A stretch of 64,000 bases of DNA. Origin: Pseudomonas farsensis. GTDB taxonomy: Bacteria; Pseudomonadota; Gammaproteobacteria; Pseudomonadales; Pseudomonadaceae. A program made the translations under genes and the position numbers. Under the pieces are notes generated by a model. That model saw nothing but the letters and a program-made list of their open reading frames with translations, ran no database searches and was not told the DNA's origin. Positions 24,844 through 33,977 of this stretch are shown here, in pieces. The stretch's first letter is position 1. Every line of letters begins with the position of its first letter. The DNA is taken from contig NZ_JABWRF020000001.1 of the NCBI RefSeq assembly GCF_014268805.2, positions 124,001 to 188,000 of the forward strand. The letters run 5' to 3'.

Positions 24844-27243
24844 ATGGGGCGTGTCAGTCTTGACCGATTTTATATGGGTATTCTGGCCATGTTGCTGTGC
24901 CTGGCGCTACCGGCCTGGGCCAACCCGGCAGCGCCGGTATCGCGCCTGGCGGTAGCCGAGCAGCAGGTGCTTGACGAGGACGCAAACCTTGAGCAGTTGA
25001 GCGAGCGGCTCGACCAGATCCGCCAAGGCGTCAGCGCCAACGCCAATGACGATTTGCTTTCGCAACTGCGCCAGTCGGCCTTGCAGGTGCAGCGCCAGGC
25101 CGATGCCTTGACCACCAAGCGCACTGCCGATGTCGACCGCCTGGACGACCAGCTCAAGGTGCTCGGCCCGCAGCAGCCGGACGAGCCGGAAACCCTGACT
25201 CGCCAGCGCAAGCAGCTCAGCGATGAGAAAAACGCTGTGCTGGCCGAGCAGAAAGAAGCTGCCACGCTGACCCAGTCCGCCCGCGACCTGTCCACGCAGA
25301 TCGTCAACCTGCGCCGCAGCCTGTTCAACTCGCAAATCACCAGCCGCGCCGCCAGCCCGCTGAGCCCGGCGTTCTGGTCGAGCCTGATCCGCCCCACCGA
25401 CGAAGACCTGGCGCGCCTGCGCGATCTGCGTGGCGAGGCTGCCGATGCCGTCGCCAGTGCCTTCAGCGCCGAGCACCGGGTGTTGTTCATCAGCGCTTTG
25501 ATTGCCGCGGTGCTGGTGTGGACCTTGCTGCGCCGCTTGCTCGAACGCTTGCTGGCCAAGGCCATGGTGCGCTGGGTACCCGATGGCCGCCTGCGCCGCA
25601 GCGCCCTGGCCTTGGGGGTTAGCCTGGCGACGTTGGGCACCATCGCCGGTGCTGTTTCGCTGGTGCGCTGGGGGCTCGAAAGCAGCGCCGAGCTGGGCAC
25701 CGATGTGGCCAGCCTGACCAACCATATTCTGACCTTGGTGGTGTTCAGCGCCTTCATTTCCGGCCTGGGCCGCGCCATGCTGATGTTGCAGCGCCCGTCC
25801 TGGCGCCTGCCGCCGATCCCTGACGAGGTCGCCAGCGCGCTCGGCTGGTTCCCGCAGGCCCTGGCCCTGACTTTGATGGTGCTGCTCACCCAGGAGCGCA
25901 TCAACAGTGTCATCGGCACCAGCCTGGCGCTGACCCTGGCCACCAACGGCCTGACTGCGCTGGTGGTGTCGCTGTTGTTCGTCGCGGCGCTGGTTGGCTA
26001 CCGCCGCACCCGCCGCAAGCACGGCCTGGAGCGCCCGTCCGGGTTGGCGGGGCTGATCCCGTTCGTGGTGGTGGTGTGGGTCGCGCTGATACTGCTGACG
26101 CTGCTGGCCGGTTACCTGACCCTGGCGTACTTCCTCACCGCCAAGCTGCTGTGGATAAGTGTGGTCACCACCTGCGCCTATCTGTTGGTGAAAGTGTTCG
26201 GCGACCTCTGTGAAACGCTGCTGTCGCCACGCCAGCCAGGCGGCCTGGCACTGGCCTCGGCGCTGGGCCTGCAACAGCGCCACCAGGCCCAGGCCAGCAC
26301 CATCCTCGCCGGCATTGGCCGCACCCTGTTGCTGTGCTGCGCCGCGTTGCTGGCGTTCATGCCTTCGGGCACCAGCCCCGGCGAGCTGTTGCTCAGCCTG
26401 GCCGACTGGGACGGTAGCGGCGGCAAGGTGCTGGGTAACCTCAACATCGTGCCGGGCGATATCTTCCTGGCCTTGGCGATGCTGTTTGGTGGCTGGTTTG
26501 CCATTCGTGTGCTCAAGCGTTGGCTGAGCGAGCGCCTGCTGCCGGAAACCGACATGGATGCCGGCATGCGCGCCTCCCTGGTGACGCTGGTCGGCTACCT
26601 GGGCTTCCTGTTCCTGGCCATGCTGGTGATGTCGACCCTGCGCATCAACCTGACCAGCCTGACTTGGGTAGTCAGTGCGCTGTCGGTGGGTATCGGTTTT
26701 GGTTTGCAGCAGATCGTGCAGAACTTCATTTCCGGCTTGATCCTGCTCACCGAGCGGCCGGTCAAGGTGGGCGACTGGGTGAGCCTTGCCGGCGTCGAAG
26801 GCGATATCCGCCGCATCAACGTGCGCGCCACCGAAATCCAGATGTCCGACCGTTCGACGGTGATCGTCCCCAACTCGCAGTTCATTTCGCAGAACGTGCG
26901 TAACGTGACCATGGCCAATGCCCTCGGCGTGGTCGGCATTACCCTGACGCTGCCGCTGGAAACCGACCCGGCCCAGGTGCGTGAGTTGTTGCTGGCGGCC
27001 TACCATGAGCACGAGTCGATTCTCGATGCGCCGGCCTGTTCGGTGTCGTTCAAGGATTTGACCGCCAGCGGCATGGTGATTGGCGTCAGCGGTTATGTGG
27101 CGTCGCCACGGCAGGTGTCGGGTACCCGCAGTGACCTGCTGTTCACCATTCTTGGGCGGTTGCGCGAGGCGGGCATCCCCTTGTCGTCGCCGGCGAGCAT
27201 GGTGCTGGTGCAGGAAAGCGCGCGGGCTGACGAATCGGCCTGA
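24844..27243 (+). CDS. MscS-family mechanosensitive channel (large, DUF3772 type)
   Basis: A 799-residue membrane protein with a signal peptide ending in PAWA-NPA. A periplasmic coiled-coil domain covers about 30-200 (EQLSERLDQIRQGV..QRQADALTTKRTADVDRLDDQLKVLG), about ten membrane helices follow, and then the MscS pore and beta domain: SALSVGIGFGLQQIVQNFISGLILLTERPVKVGDWVSL, RRINVRATEIQMSDRSTVIVPNSQ. It is expected to open on membrane tension to release osmolytes. The start matches the signal peptide and has GGAATGTTCG upstream. Confidence 0.92.
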   Translation: MGRVSLDRFYMGILAMLLCLALPAWANPAAPVSRLAVAEQQVLDEDANLEQLSERLDQIRQGVSANANDDLLSQLRQSALQVQRQADALTTKRTADVDRLDDQLKVLGPQQPDEPETLTRQRKQLSDEKNAVLAEQKEAATLTQSARDLSTQIVNLRRSLFNSQITSRAASPLSPAFWSSLIRPTDEDLARLRDLRGEAADAVASAFSAEHRVLFISALIAAVLVWTLLRRLLERLLAKAMVRWVPDGRLRRSALALGVSLATLGTIAGAVSLVRWGLESSAELGTDVASLTNHILTLVVFSAFISGLGRAMLMLQRPSWRLPPIPDEVASALGWFPQALALTLMVLLTQERINSVIGTSLALTLATNGLTALVVSLLFVAALVGYRRTRRKHGLERPSGLAGLIPFVVVVWVALILLTLLAGYLTLAYFLTAKLLWISVVTTCAYLLVKVFGDLCETLLSPRQPGGLALASALGLQQRHQAQASTILAGIGRTLLLCCAALLAFMPSGTSPGELLLSLADWDGSGGKVLGNLNIVPGDIFLALAMLFGGWFAIRVLKRWLSERLLPETDMDAGMRASLVTLVGYLGFLFLAMLVMSTLRINLTSLTWVVSALSVGIGFGLQQIVQNFISGLILLTERPVKVGDWVSLAGVEGDIRRINVRATEIQMSDRSTVIVPNSQFISQNVRNVTMANALGVVGITLTLPLETDPAQVRELLLAAYHEHESILDAPACSVSFKDLTASGMVIGVSGYVASPRQVSGTRSDLLFTILGRLREAGIPLSSPASMVLVQESARADESA

Positions 27244-27280
27244 CTGTAATCGATGGACTCGCCCCCGCCGAGAGCTTTGC

Positions 27281-27558
27281 AGCGCCTAACAGATCGAGCG
27301 CCGCCCGCGCGGCGCATCGCAGGCTGGCGCCAGCTCCCACATTTGTTTCGGGCCAATTACTCCTGTGAAAATAGAGGCGCCTGCCTTGGTGAACGCCTTG
27401 ATTCGTGTGGTGTGGCCTTGGCGCACACGCTGAAACCGCGTCGAGCAGACAAGGCGGACCAGGTGATGGCTCAGGAGATACTGGCCCGAAACAAATGTGG
27501 GAGCTGGCGCCAGCCTGCGATGCGCCGCGCGGGCGGCGCTCGATCTGATAAGCGCTAA
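27281..27558. repeat. Large inverted repeat with perfect 64-bp arms
   Basis: Bases 27291-27354 and 27483-27546 are exact reverse complements over 64 bp. Similarity continues outward about 10 bp (8 of 10) and inward about 15 bp. The arms carry REP-like GGCTGGCGCCAGCTCCCAC plus unique outer sequence. The spacer of about 128 bp has no convincing gene. The element fills most of the gap between the channel and aldehyde dehydrogenase genes, which end toward each other. Confidence 0.92.
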
Positions 27559-27616
27559 AACTCTTTCGCCAGACACCTGCCAGCCCCCCAGGCCCTTGAA
27601 AGCAAAGACTACAAAA

Positions 27617-29047
27617 TCACCCCAAACACCGCGTCACATGCTTCACTGCCTGATACCCCGATAGCCCCCAAGGCCCAAGCTCGCGCCCGATCCCGCTGGC
27701 TTTGGTACCACCCCAGGACGTCTCGACAAACACCGCTTGCACGGAGTTGATCCACACATGCCCCACCTCCAGCGCGTCGGCCACCCGCTCGGCACGTTGC
27801 AGGTCGGTGCTGCATACGGTGGCGACCAGCCCGAAGCGGCTGTCGTTGGCCAGCGCGATGGCCTCGGCTTCACTGTCAAAGCGCCGGCCGCAGAGCACCG
27901 GGCCGAAGATTTCTTCGCACCATAGGCGGCTGCTTGCAGGCACATCCACATACAGCGTGGGGCTGACGAACCAGCCTTCGCGGTCCAGCGTCTGGCCGCC
28001 GGCAAGGCACTTCAGGCCCTCTTCGCGGGCGACGGCGAAATAGCTGGCAACCTTCAGCCACTGCGCCTGGCTGGTCAGCGGGCCCATGTCGGCCTCTTCA
28101 AGCTGCGGGTTGCCCACCCGCAACTGCCCCAGCGCCGCCTGCAAGCGTGCCAGCAGGGCGTCGGCGATACCGTCCTGCACCAGCAGGCGTGAGGTGGCCG
28201 AGCACATTTGCCCGGCGTTCCAGGTGATACCGGCGATGACCCACTCCACGGCCTGGTCGATATCGCAGTCGTCGAATACGACGATGGCCGACTTGCCGCC
28301 CAGCTCCAGCGTCACCGGCCGGCATTGTGCGGCGGCGGCGCGCATTACCTGGCTGCCGACGCCGTTGCTGCCGGTGAACGACAGTTTGTCCAAACCCGTG
28401 TGGCCGCTGAGCGCAGCGCCGGTATCAGCCTTGCCGTTGACGATGTTCAGCACGCCTGCCGGCAGGCCCAGATGCTCGGCAATCTGGCCGTAGGCCAGTT
28501 CGACCAGCGGGGTCACTTCAGAGGGTTTGAGCACTACAGTGCAACCGGCAGCCAAGGCTGGCGCGAGTTTCCAGGCGCTGGTGACCAAGGGGAAGTTCCA
28601 GGGCACGATCAGGCCGACCACGCCAATCGCTTCCAAACGGGTGCGGGCGGTAAAGCCTGGCGCGGCCAGGGGCACGTCGCGGTTTTTCGCCGGCAACTGC
28701 TCGGCAAGGTCGGCGTAGTAGGCAAAAGTGGCGATGGCGTCATCGAGGTCGATTTCGGCCTCATGGCGCGGCTTGCCATTGTTGCGCATCTGCAAGGCAA
28801 TCAGTGCTTCGCGGCGCACGCCCAACTGCTCTGCGAAACCGCGCAAGTAGCGGGCGCGGTCTGCTGCGCAGGTGGTTTTCCAGGCGGGCAGGGCGCGCCT
28901 GGCGGCGGCCACGGCCTGGTCGACCTGTGTGCTGCTGGCGGCCATCAGTTCGGTAAACGGCTGGCCGCTGGCGGGGTCGTGAACAACGATGCAGTCGTTG
29001 CCCTGGCCTTCGGCCCAGCGGCCGTCGATATAGTGAGAAGGGGTCAT
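27617..29047 (-). CDS. NAD(P)-dependent aldehyde dehydrogenase
   Basis: A 476-residue aldehyde dehydrogenase. Landmarks are VVGLIVPWNFPL, KPSEVTPL, SFTGSNGVGSQVM, the general-base Glu in VTLELGGKSAIV, the catalytic Cys in NAGQMCSATSR, and EEIFGPVL near the C-terminus. The N-terminus MTPSHYIDGRWAEG and overall pattern resemble betaine-aldehyde dehydrogenases, but the substrate is uncertain. It is the last gene of a three-gene leftward operon (NTF2-like, NCS1 permease, dehydrogenase), 13 bp after the permease. Confidence 0.92.
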   Translation of the reverse strand: MTPSHYIDGRWAEGQGNDCIVVHDPASGQPFTELMAASSTQVDQAVAAARRALPAWKTTCAADRARYLRGFAEQLGVRREALIALQMRNNGKPRHEAEIDLDDAIATFAYYADLAEQLPAKNRDVPLAAPGFTARTRLEAIGVVGLIVPWNFPLVTSAWKLAPALAAGCTVVLKPSEVTPLVELAYGQIAEHLGLPAGVLNIVNGKADTGAALSGHTGLDKLSFTGSNGVGSQVMRAAAAQCRPVTLELGGKSAIVVFDDCDIDQAVEWVIAGITWNAGQMCSATSRLLVQDGIADALLARLQAALGQLRVGNPQLEEADMGPLTSQAQWLKVASYFAVAREEGLKCLAGGQTLDREGWFVSPTLYVDVPASSRLWCEEIFGPVLCGRRFDSEAEAIALANDSRFGLVATVCSTDLQRAERVADALEVGHVWINSVQAVFVETSWGGTKASGIGRELGPWGLSGYQAVKHVTRCLG

Positions 29048-29060
29048 GGTCGGCTTCCGG

Positions 29061-30560
29061 TCAGGCCATCTTGGCGCAGGTTACGGGTTGGGTCGGGGCG
29101 CTTTTGCAGCGCACCCAGCGTGGGCCTTGCGGGCCATACACGGCGGCAGGCTCGGGGAACAGGTTGAGCAGGCTCAGGTACAGCACTGCCGCGATGCCGA
29201 GGGTGACCGGCAGGCTCAGGTCGATGCCGCCGGCCAGCTCGCCCAGCGGGCCGACGAACTGCCCTGGCAGGTTGACGAAGCACAGGCCGATGGCGGCGCT
29301 CGGTAGCCAGGCGCCCATGCCGCGCCAGTTCCAGCCGTGGTCGAACCAGTAACGGCCGCCCTGCTGGCCACGGGTAAACACTTGCAGGTCATCGGCGTGG
29401 TAAAAGCCGCGGCGGGTGATCAGGCCGAGGATCATGATCACCATCCATGGGCTGGTGCAGGTGATGATCAGCACGGCGAAGGTCGAAACGCTTTGCACCA
29501 GGTTGAAGGCAAAGCGGCCGATGAAGATGAAGCCTATCGCCAGCACGCCGATCAGCAGGGTGGCGGCGGCGCGGCTGAGCAGGCGCGGGAACACGCTGGA
29601 CATGTCCAGGCCCGTGCCGTAAAGCGCCGTGGTGCCAGTGGACATGCCGCCAATCACTGCAATCAGGCACACCGGCAGGAAGAACCAGCCCGGTGCAATC
29701 GCCAGCAGGCCGCCGACATAGTTGTTGGCGGCAATGTAGTCAGGCGCCTGGCTGGCCACCAGCGTGGCCGTGCACAGCCCGAACAGGAACGGGATCAGCG
29801 TGGCGCCCTGGGCGACGATGACCGCCAGCATGATGCGCCGCTTGGGCGTGGCGCGCGGTATATAGCGTGACCAGTCGCCGAGAAACGCACCAAACGAAAC
29901 CGGGTTGCTCATGGCCAGAATCGCCGCACCGACAAACGCTGCCCAGAAGCCTGCCTGGCCCAGGTTGACGCTGCCGGCATAGCCCGCATCGAAAGGCCCG
30001 GCAAAGGCCGCGATGCCCAGCAGGAACAACAGGCTCGAGGCCCACACCGCGATCTTGTTGACCCACAGCATGAAGCGGAAGCCAAAGATGCACACCACCA
30101 GCACCAGCACGGCGAACAGGCCGTAGGCCAGGCCCAGGGTGAGGTCGGTTTCCGGCAGGCCCATCAGGCGTTTGGCGCCGCCGACCAGCGCGTCGCCTGA
30201 GCTCCACACCGACAGCGAGAAAAACGCCACCGCCGTCAGCAGCGACAGGAACGAGCCGACGATGCGCCCATGCACGCCAAAATGTGCGCCGGACGATACG
30301 GCGTTGTTGGTGCCATTAAGTGCGCCAAACAGCCCCATCGGCGCCAGGATCAACGCGCCGATGCCGACGCCGAGCAGAATCGCCCACACCCCGGCCTGGA
30401 ACGACAGCCCGAACAACACCGGGAAGCTGCCCAGTACAGCGGTGGCGAAGGTATTGGCACCGCCGAAGATCAGGCGGAACAGGTCCAGCGGGGAGGCGTC
30501 GCGTTGATCATCGGGGATCTGCTCGACGCCATTGGTCTCGATACCGGTCGAGTGGCTCAT
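29061..30560 (-). CDS. NCS1-family nucleobase/cation symporter
   Basis: A 499-residue transporter with about 12 membrane helices. NCS1 features include the N-terminal PDDQRDASPLDLFRLIFGGANTF, SNPVSFGAFLGDWSRYIPR and STGTTALYGTGLDMSS. It should import a purine, pyrimidine, hydantoin or thiamine-like compound. The ATG at 30560 has GGGGG just upstream. Pairing with an aldehyde dehydrogenase and a small NTF2-like enzyme suggests uptake followed by breakdown of an N-heterocycle or amine (inference). Confidence 0.9.
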   Translation of the reverse strand: MSHSTGIETNGVEQIPDDQRDASPLDLFRLIFGGANTFATAVLGSFPVLFGLSFQAGVWAILLGVGIGALILAPMGLFGALNGTNNAVSSGAHFGVHGRIVGSFLSLLTAVAFFSLSVWSSGDALVGGAKRLMGLPETDLTLGLAYGLFAVLVLVVCIFGFRFMLWVNKIAVWASSLLFLLGIAAFAGPFDAGYAGSVNLGQAGFWAAFVGAAILAMSNPVSFGAFLGDWSRYIPRATPKRRIMLAVIVAQGATLIPFLFGLCTATLVASQAPDYIAANNYVGGLLAIAPGWFFLPVCLIAVIGGMSTGTTALYGTGLDMSSVFPRLLSRAAATLLIGVLAIGFIFIGRFAFNLVQSVSTFAVLIITCTSPWMVIMILGLITRRGFYHADDLQVFTRGQQGGRYWFDHGWNWRGMGAWLPSAAIGLCFVNLPGQFVGPLGELAGGIDLSLPVTLGIAAVLYLSLLNLFPEPAAVYGPQGPRWVRCKSAPTQPVTCAKMA

Positions 30561-30646
30561 GGGGGTGCTCCAGCGCGAATGTTGTCGGCCTGTGGCAGGC
30601 CTTGTTGTGGGTGCGATGGCAGTGCGGCAAGGCCGCTTTAAAAAGG

Positions 30647-31036
30647 TCAGGCTGGCGAGATAGCCGACAGGTGCTCGTGGCACGCCAGCCAGCGTTCGCC
30701 CTGTTTGCGAAACACGATGGTCTCGCGTTCGCGCAGCGCGTGTTCTTCGCCGGCCAGGCGAATGCGCGTGGCCACGTCGTGCATGAAGATCGCGACTTCA
30801 CCTTGCAGGCTCACCTGCCCGTTGCTGGATTCACAGCCCAGCACGGCAAAGCCCTCGGCCTGCCAGCCGGCCCACACTTCTTGATAGGCGCGGCGCGACA
30901 GCAGTGGTTGGGGCAGGGTGTGAAACAGGAAGGAGGCGTCCTCACTGAAACAGGCGAAATAGCGGGTGGTGTCGTTGCTGGCAAAGGCGGCGACGAGGTC
31001 GGCGGCGGCTTGGCGCACCTGAAGTGTCTGGTCCAC
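30647..31036 (-). CDS. SnoaL/NTF2-like small protein
   Basis: A 129-residue protein of the NTF2/DUF4440 fold (helices RQAAADLVAAFASNDTTRYFACFSEDASFLFH, then strands ending GERWLACHEHLSAIS). Such proteins are small isomerases, hydrolases or steroid-delta-isomerase-like enzymes. A GTG at 31036 with GAGG upstream fits the family start. An ATG at 31102 would add a basic tail. First gene of the permease/dehydrogenase operon. Confidence 0.8.
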   Translation of the reverse strand: MDQTLQVRQAAADLVAAFASNDTTRYFACFSEDASFLFHTLPQPLLSRRAYQEVWAGWQAEGFAVLGCESSNGQVSLQGEVAIFMHDVATRIRLAGEEHALRERETIVFRKQGERWLACHEHLSAISPA

Positions 31037-31255
31037 GGGAGTGGCCTCACTGTTCTTGTGATTGTGGTGAAGCGATTCTGGTGTGCGCAGGCTGGGCGAC
31101 AAATCGGCTGGGGCAAATAATCAGTTCAGAAAATCGTGAACCAATGTTGTCGCTAGCTTTACCCTGCCGTTATCACTGGCTAAGGTGTCGACAGCCTCTG
31201 TCTGGTGACAGGGCGCTGTTTTTGAATGCAACTGAAATCGATGGAACCTCTGCCC

Positions 31256-32257
31256 ATGAGCAAATATCAGCCGCCGCTGACCGTGACCCCGACCATGCTG
31301 GCGCTGGTGGCTGATATCAGTGAGCAAGTGGGGGTGCTGACTGCCAATCGAGAAGCTGCGCTGACGCCGCAGTTGCGCAGGGGCAACCGCATCCGCACCA
31401 TTCAGGCATCCCTTGCCATCGAGAACAACACCCTGAGCGTCGAGCAGGTCACCGCAGTGCTGGATGGCAAGCGTGTGCTGGGCTTGCCGCGCGAAATTCA
31501 GGAAGTGCGAAATGCGTTCTGCACCTATGAAGCGATGGGCAACTGGCGTCCTGAGCGTCAGGCAGACCTGTTGGCCGCGCACAAGTCGCTGATGGCCGGG
31601 TTGATCGACAACGCTGGGCATTTTCGCGAGGGCGGGGTAGGTATCTATCGGGAGCAGCGTCTGCTGCATATGGCCCCGCCAGCCAGCCGTTTACAGCCCT
31701 TGATGCACGACCTGCTGGCCTGGTTGGGCGCGAGTGACTGGCACCCGCTGATCAGCAGTTGTGTTTTTCATTACGAATTCGAGTTCATCCACCCGTTTGC
31801 CGATGGCAACGGGCGCATGGGGCGTTTATGGCAGACCCTGATCCTGAGCCGCTGGCGCCCTGTGTTAGCTTACTTGCCGGTGTAGTCGGTGATCTGTGCG
31901 CAGCAGGAGGCTTATTACGCTGCGCTGGCGGCGGCAGACAGGGCGGGTGAAGCCACGCCTTTTGTCGAGTACATGTTGCGAGCATTGTTGGAGGCCTTGG
32001 TCGAGACCGATCAAGTAACCGATCAAGTAACCGATCAAGTAACCGATCAAGTAACCGATCAAGTAGCGCGACTGCTTGATGTGCTCAGACCGGGTGTCGC
32101 GTTGAAGGCCAATGAGTTGATGCAGCGCCTGGAGCTGACTCACCGGCCGACCTTCAGTGCCAACTACCTCAAGCCGGCATTGGCGGCGGGCCTGATCGAG
32201 ATGACAAACCCCGCTTCTCCACGGAGTCCAGGCCAGCAATACCGGCGCGTCTTGTAG
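31256..32257 (+). pseudogene. Fic-domain protein gene interrupted by in-frame amber codon
   Basis: The frame encodes an N-terminal inhibitory motif (SLAIENN, class II Fic inhibitory helix), the Fic core with the complete HPFADGNGRMGR motif, then a TAG at 31883-31885. Reading continues in the same frame (SVICAQQEAYYAALAAADRAGEATPFVEYML) to a winged-helix-like end at 32257. Intact relatives read through this point, so a single base change to TAG is the simplest explanation. The truncated protein of about 209 residues keeps the catalytic motif and could still be active; a GTG at 31889 could restart the rest. Fic enzymes usually AMPylate target proteins. Confidence 0.85.
32009..32068 (+). repeat. 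12-bp tandem repeat in the Fic gene
   Basis: GATCAAGTAACC is repeated four times in a row, then a fifth copy ends in GATCAAGTAGCG. Each unit encodes Asp-Gln-Val-Thr, so copy-number changes keep the frame. It links the Fic part to the C-terminal winged-helix-like segment. Confidence 0.95.
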
Positions 32258-32266
32258 GGCCCTGAC

Positions 32267-33427
32267 TCATGGCGCCAGCTTTAGCTCAACGCCGCGAGGC
32301 ATTGAAATCCACATCGCCAGCCCCGCCGCCAGCGCGGTCAGCAGCGCCCCAGCCCAGGGCGTCGCTGACAAGGCTGCACCCGTAATCACCACGCCGCCAA
32401 TGGCCGAGCCAAGCCCGACGCCCAGGTGCATCGCCGAAAGGTTCAGGCTCATGCCCGCCGGGAAGGTATCCGCACCGCGTGTGGCCAGGTAGCTCTGCAC
32501 CACGGGCGAGGTGGTCCAGCTGAGCGCGCCCCAGAGCATCATCGCCGGCAAGAACAGCCAAGGCGTGCCGGCGCAGAACGGCAGCGCCAGCAGGCTTGCA
32601 AGGTACAGCAGCGGCGCCAGCAGGATTGCCTGGCTTGCGCCCAGACGGTCGGCCATCCAGCCGCCGACATAGCCACCCGCCACACCGGCAATGCCGAAGG
32701 CGGCAAACACGGCTGCGAGCCAAGCCGCCGGCACGTTGGCGATATGCTGGGCGTAGGGCGCCAGATACGCGAACACCGTGAAATGCCCGGCGATCATCAG
32801 TAGCGACACCAGCTGTGCCGCCAGCAAGCGGCCATCGCGCAGGTGGCGCAGGTAGCTGGCCAAGGCGATGGGCTCGCTGCCCTGCAATTGCGGCAAGCCG
32901 CGCCAGGCCATCAGCAGCACCGCGGTCGCCAGCAGGCTCAGCCCAGCAAATACGCCGCGCCAGCCCAGCACCTCGCTCAGCAGCATACCGGCAGGCACGC
33001 CCAGTACCAGCGAACTGCAGATGCCCATGAAGATTACCCCAATGGCACGCCCGCGCAGGGCGGCCGGCACCATGCGCGTGGCCATCAGTGTGCAGATCAG
33101 GCAGGTGAGGGCGCTGGTCGCGGCCATGCCCAGGCGTGCAACCAACAGTGTGCTGTAGCCTGGCGCGATGGCTGCCAGCAGGTTGAACAGGGCGAACACG
33201 CCCAGTGCGGCGCACAGCAAGCGGCGCAGCGGCAGACGGGCGGTGAGCAAAGGAGAGAAGGGCGCGGCGAGGGCGAAGCTCAAGGAGAAGGCCGTGGTCA
33301 GTTGCCCGGCTACGCCAAGCGGTACCTCGAGGCCATCGGCCAGTACCGGCAGAATGCCGACGGTGATGTTTTCGGCCATGCCGGTGACAAAGGTCGCCAG
33401 GGCCAGTAGCCAGATACGCGGGTTCAT
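32267..33427 (-). CDS. MFS efflux transporter (AraJ/DHA1-like)
   Basis: A 386-residue 12-helix major facilitator of the drug:H+ antiporter 1 type. The motifs GMAENITVGILPVLADGLEVPLG, LCAALGVFALFNLLAAIAPGYSTLLVARL, and RGRAIGVIFMGICSSLVLGVPAG are typical of AraJ/YdhP-type exporters. The substrate is unknown. It is monocistronic and convergent with the broken Fic gene. Confidence 0.9.
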   Translation of the reverse strand: MNPRIWLLALATFVTGMAENITVGILPVLADGLEVPLGVAGQLTTAFSLSFALAAPFSPLLTARLPLRRLLCAALGVFALFNLLAAIAPGYSTLLVARLGMAATSALTCLICTLMATRMVPAALRGRAIGVIFMGICSSLVLGVPAGMLLSEVLGWRGVFAGLSLLATAVLLMAWRGLPQLQGSEPIALASYLRHLRDGRLLAAQLVSLLMIAGHFTVFAYLAPYAQHIANVPAAWLAAVFAAFGIAGVAGGYVGGWMADRLGASQAILLAPLLYLASLLALPFCAGTPWLFLPAMMLWGALSWTTSPVVQSYLATRGADTFPAGMSLNLSAMHLGVGLGSAIGGVVITGAALSATPWAGALLTALAAGLAMWISMPRGVELKLAP

Positions 33428-33718
33428 GCGGTGCCTCCGATAAACAGCCGGCCGTGGCCCGGACCGGTTGGTCCCGAAGGCTGACCGGCAAGGTCAGGTC
33501 CATCGGGTTTCGAGGCAGTGCTTCGGTTATCCCGCGTTCAACTGTTGGAAAGTGTAAGGGCTTGGGCTGTCATGTGAAAGCCCAGGCACAGTGTTGCCCT
33601 CGCTCGCGTAATCGCGGTAGTTCGGCGCCCTGACTAGCTCCCACAGGATCTCTACTGGCTTCAGGTCGATATGTCATTTTGTGGAAGATTCTAGGGGTCT
33701 GTGCAAGCCCTCCAGGGC

Positions 33719-33808
33719 CTCATCGCAGGCTGGCGCCAGCTCCCACAGGGACCCCATGAACTAGAAGTCAGTGAATACCTGTGGGAGCTGGCGATAGCCT
33801 GCGATGGG
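33719..33808. repeat. REP palindrome pair, CAGGCTGGCGCCAGCTC family
   Basis: Two inverted REP arms (33719-33748 and 33779-33808, the second with GCGATAGCC for GCGCCAGCC) flank a 30-bp spacer. A further single REP of the GGGCAAGCCCGCTCCC type lies at 33871-33900. The whole stretch 33428-33977 has no gene. Confidence 0.88.
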
Positions 33809-33870
33809 GCCCTCCCGAGAGCAAATTACCCTGAAGCCGAAATCGATCAAACAGGTGTGCCGCCCAACGC

Positions 33871-33900
33871 TATCGCGGGGCAAGCCCGCTCCCACCGGTA
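33871..33900. repeat. Single REP, GCAAGCCCGCTCCCAC type
   Basis: A lone REP-like sequence containing GGGGCAAGCCCGCTCCCAC, the same family as the inner pair at 46473-46543. Confidence 0.75.
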
Positions 33901-33916
33901 CTGCAGAACAACTGGC

Positions 33917-33954
33917 CACAAAAAACCCCTTGAGGCATGACCTCAAGGGGTTTG
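33917..33954 (-). terminator. Terminator of the pth-ychF transcript
   Basis: On the minus strand an AAACCCCTTGAGG..CCTCAAGGGGTTT stem is followed by a T run. It begins 24 bp after the ychF stop. Confidence 0.9.
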
Positions 33955-33977
33955 AGCTTACGCCAGGCTTCTTGCGC

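Noticed and set aside
24907..27012. Leftward open frame of 701 codons over the mechanosensitive channel
   Set aside because: It is Gln/His-rich with no domain, and antisense to a clear MscS channel.
27253..27558. 101-codon frame through the large inverted repeat
   Set aside because: It consists mainly of the repeat arms, and the complement gives a similar frame, as expected from a palindrome.
32009..32068. Tandem repeat as a CRISPR array
   Set aside because: Units are 12 bp with no spacers and lie in a coding frame.
31865..32239. Leftward frame with LIGY repeats
   Set aside because: It arises from the 12-bp tandem repeat read on the other strand and has no start context or family.
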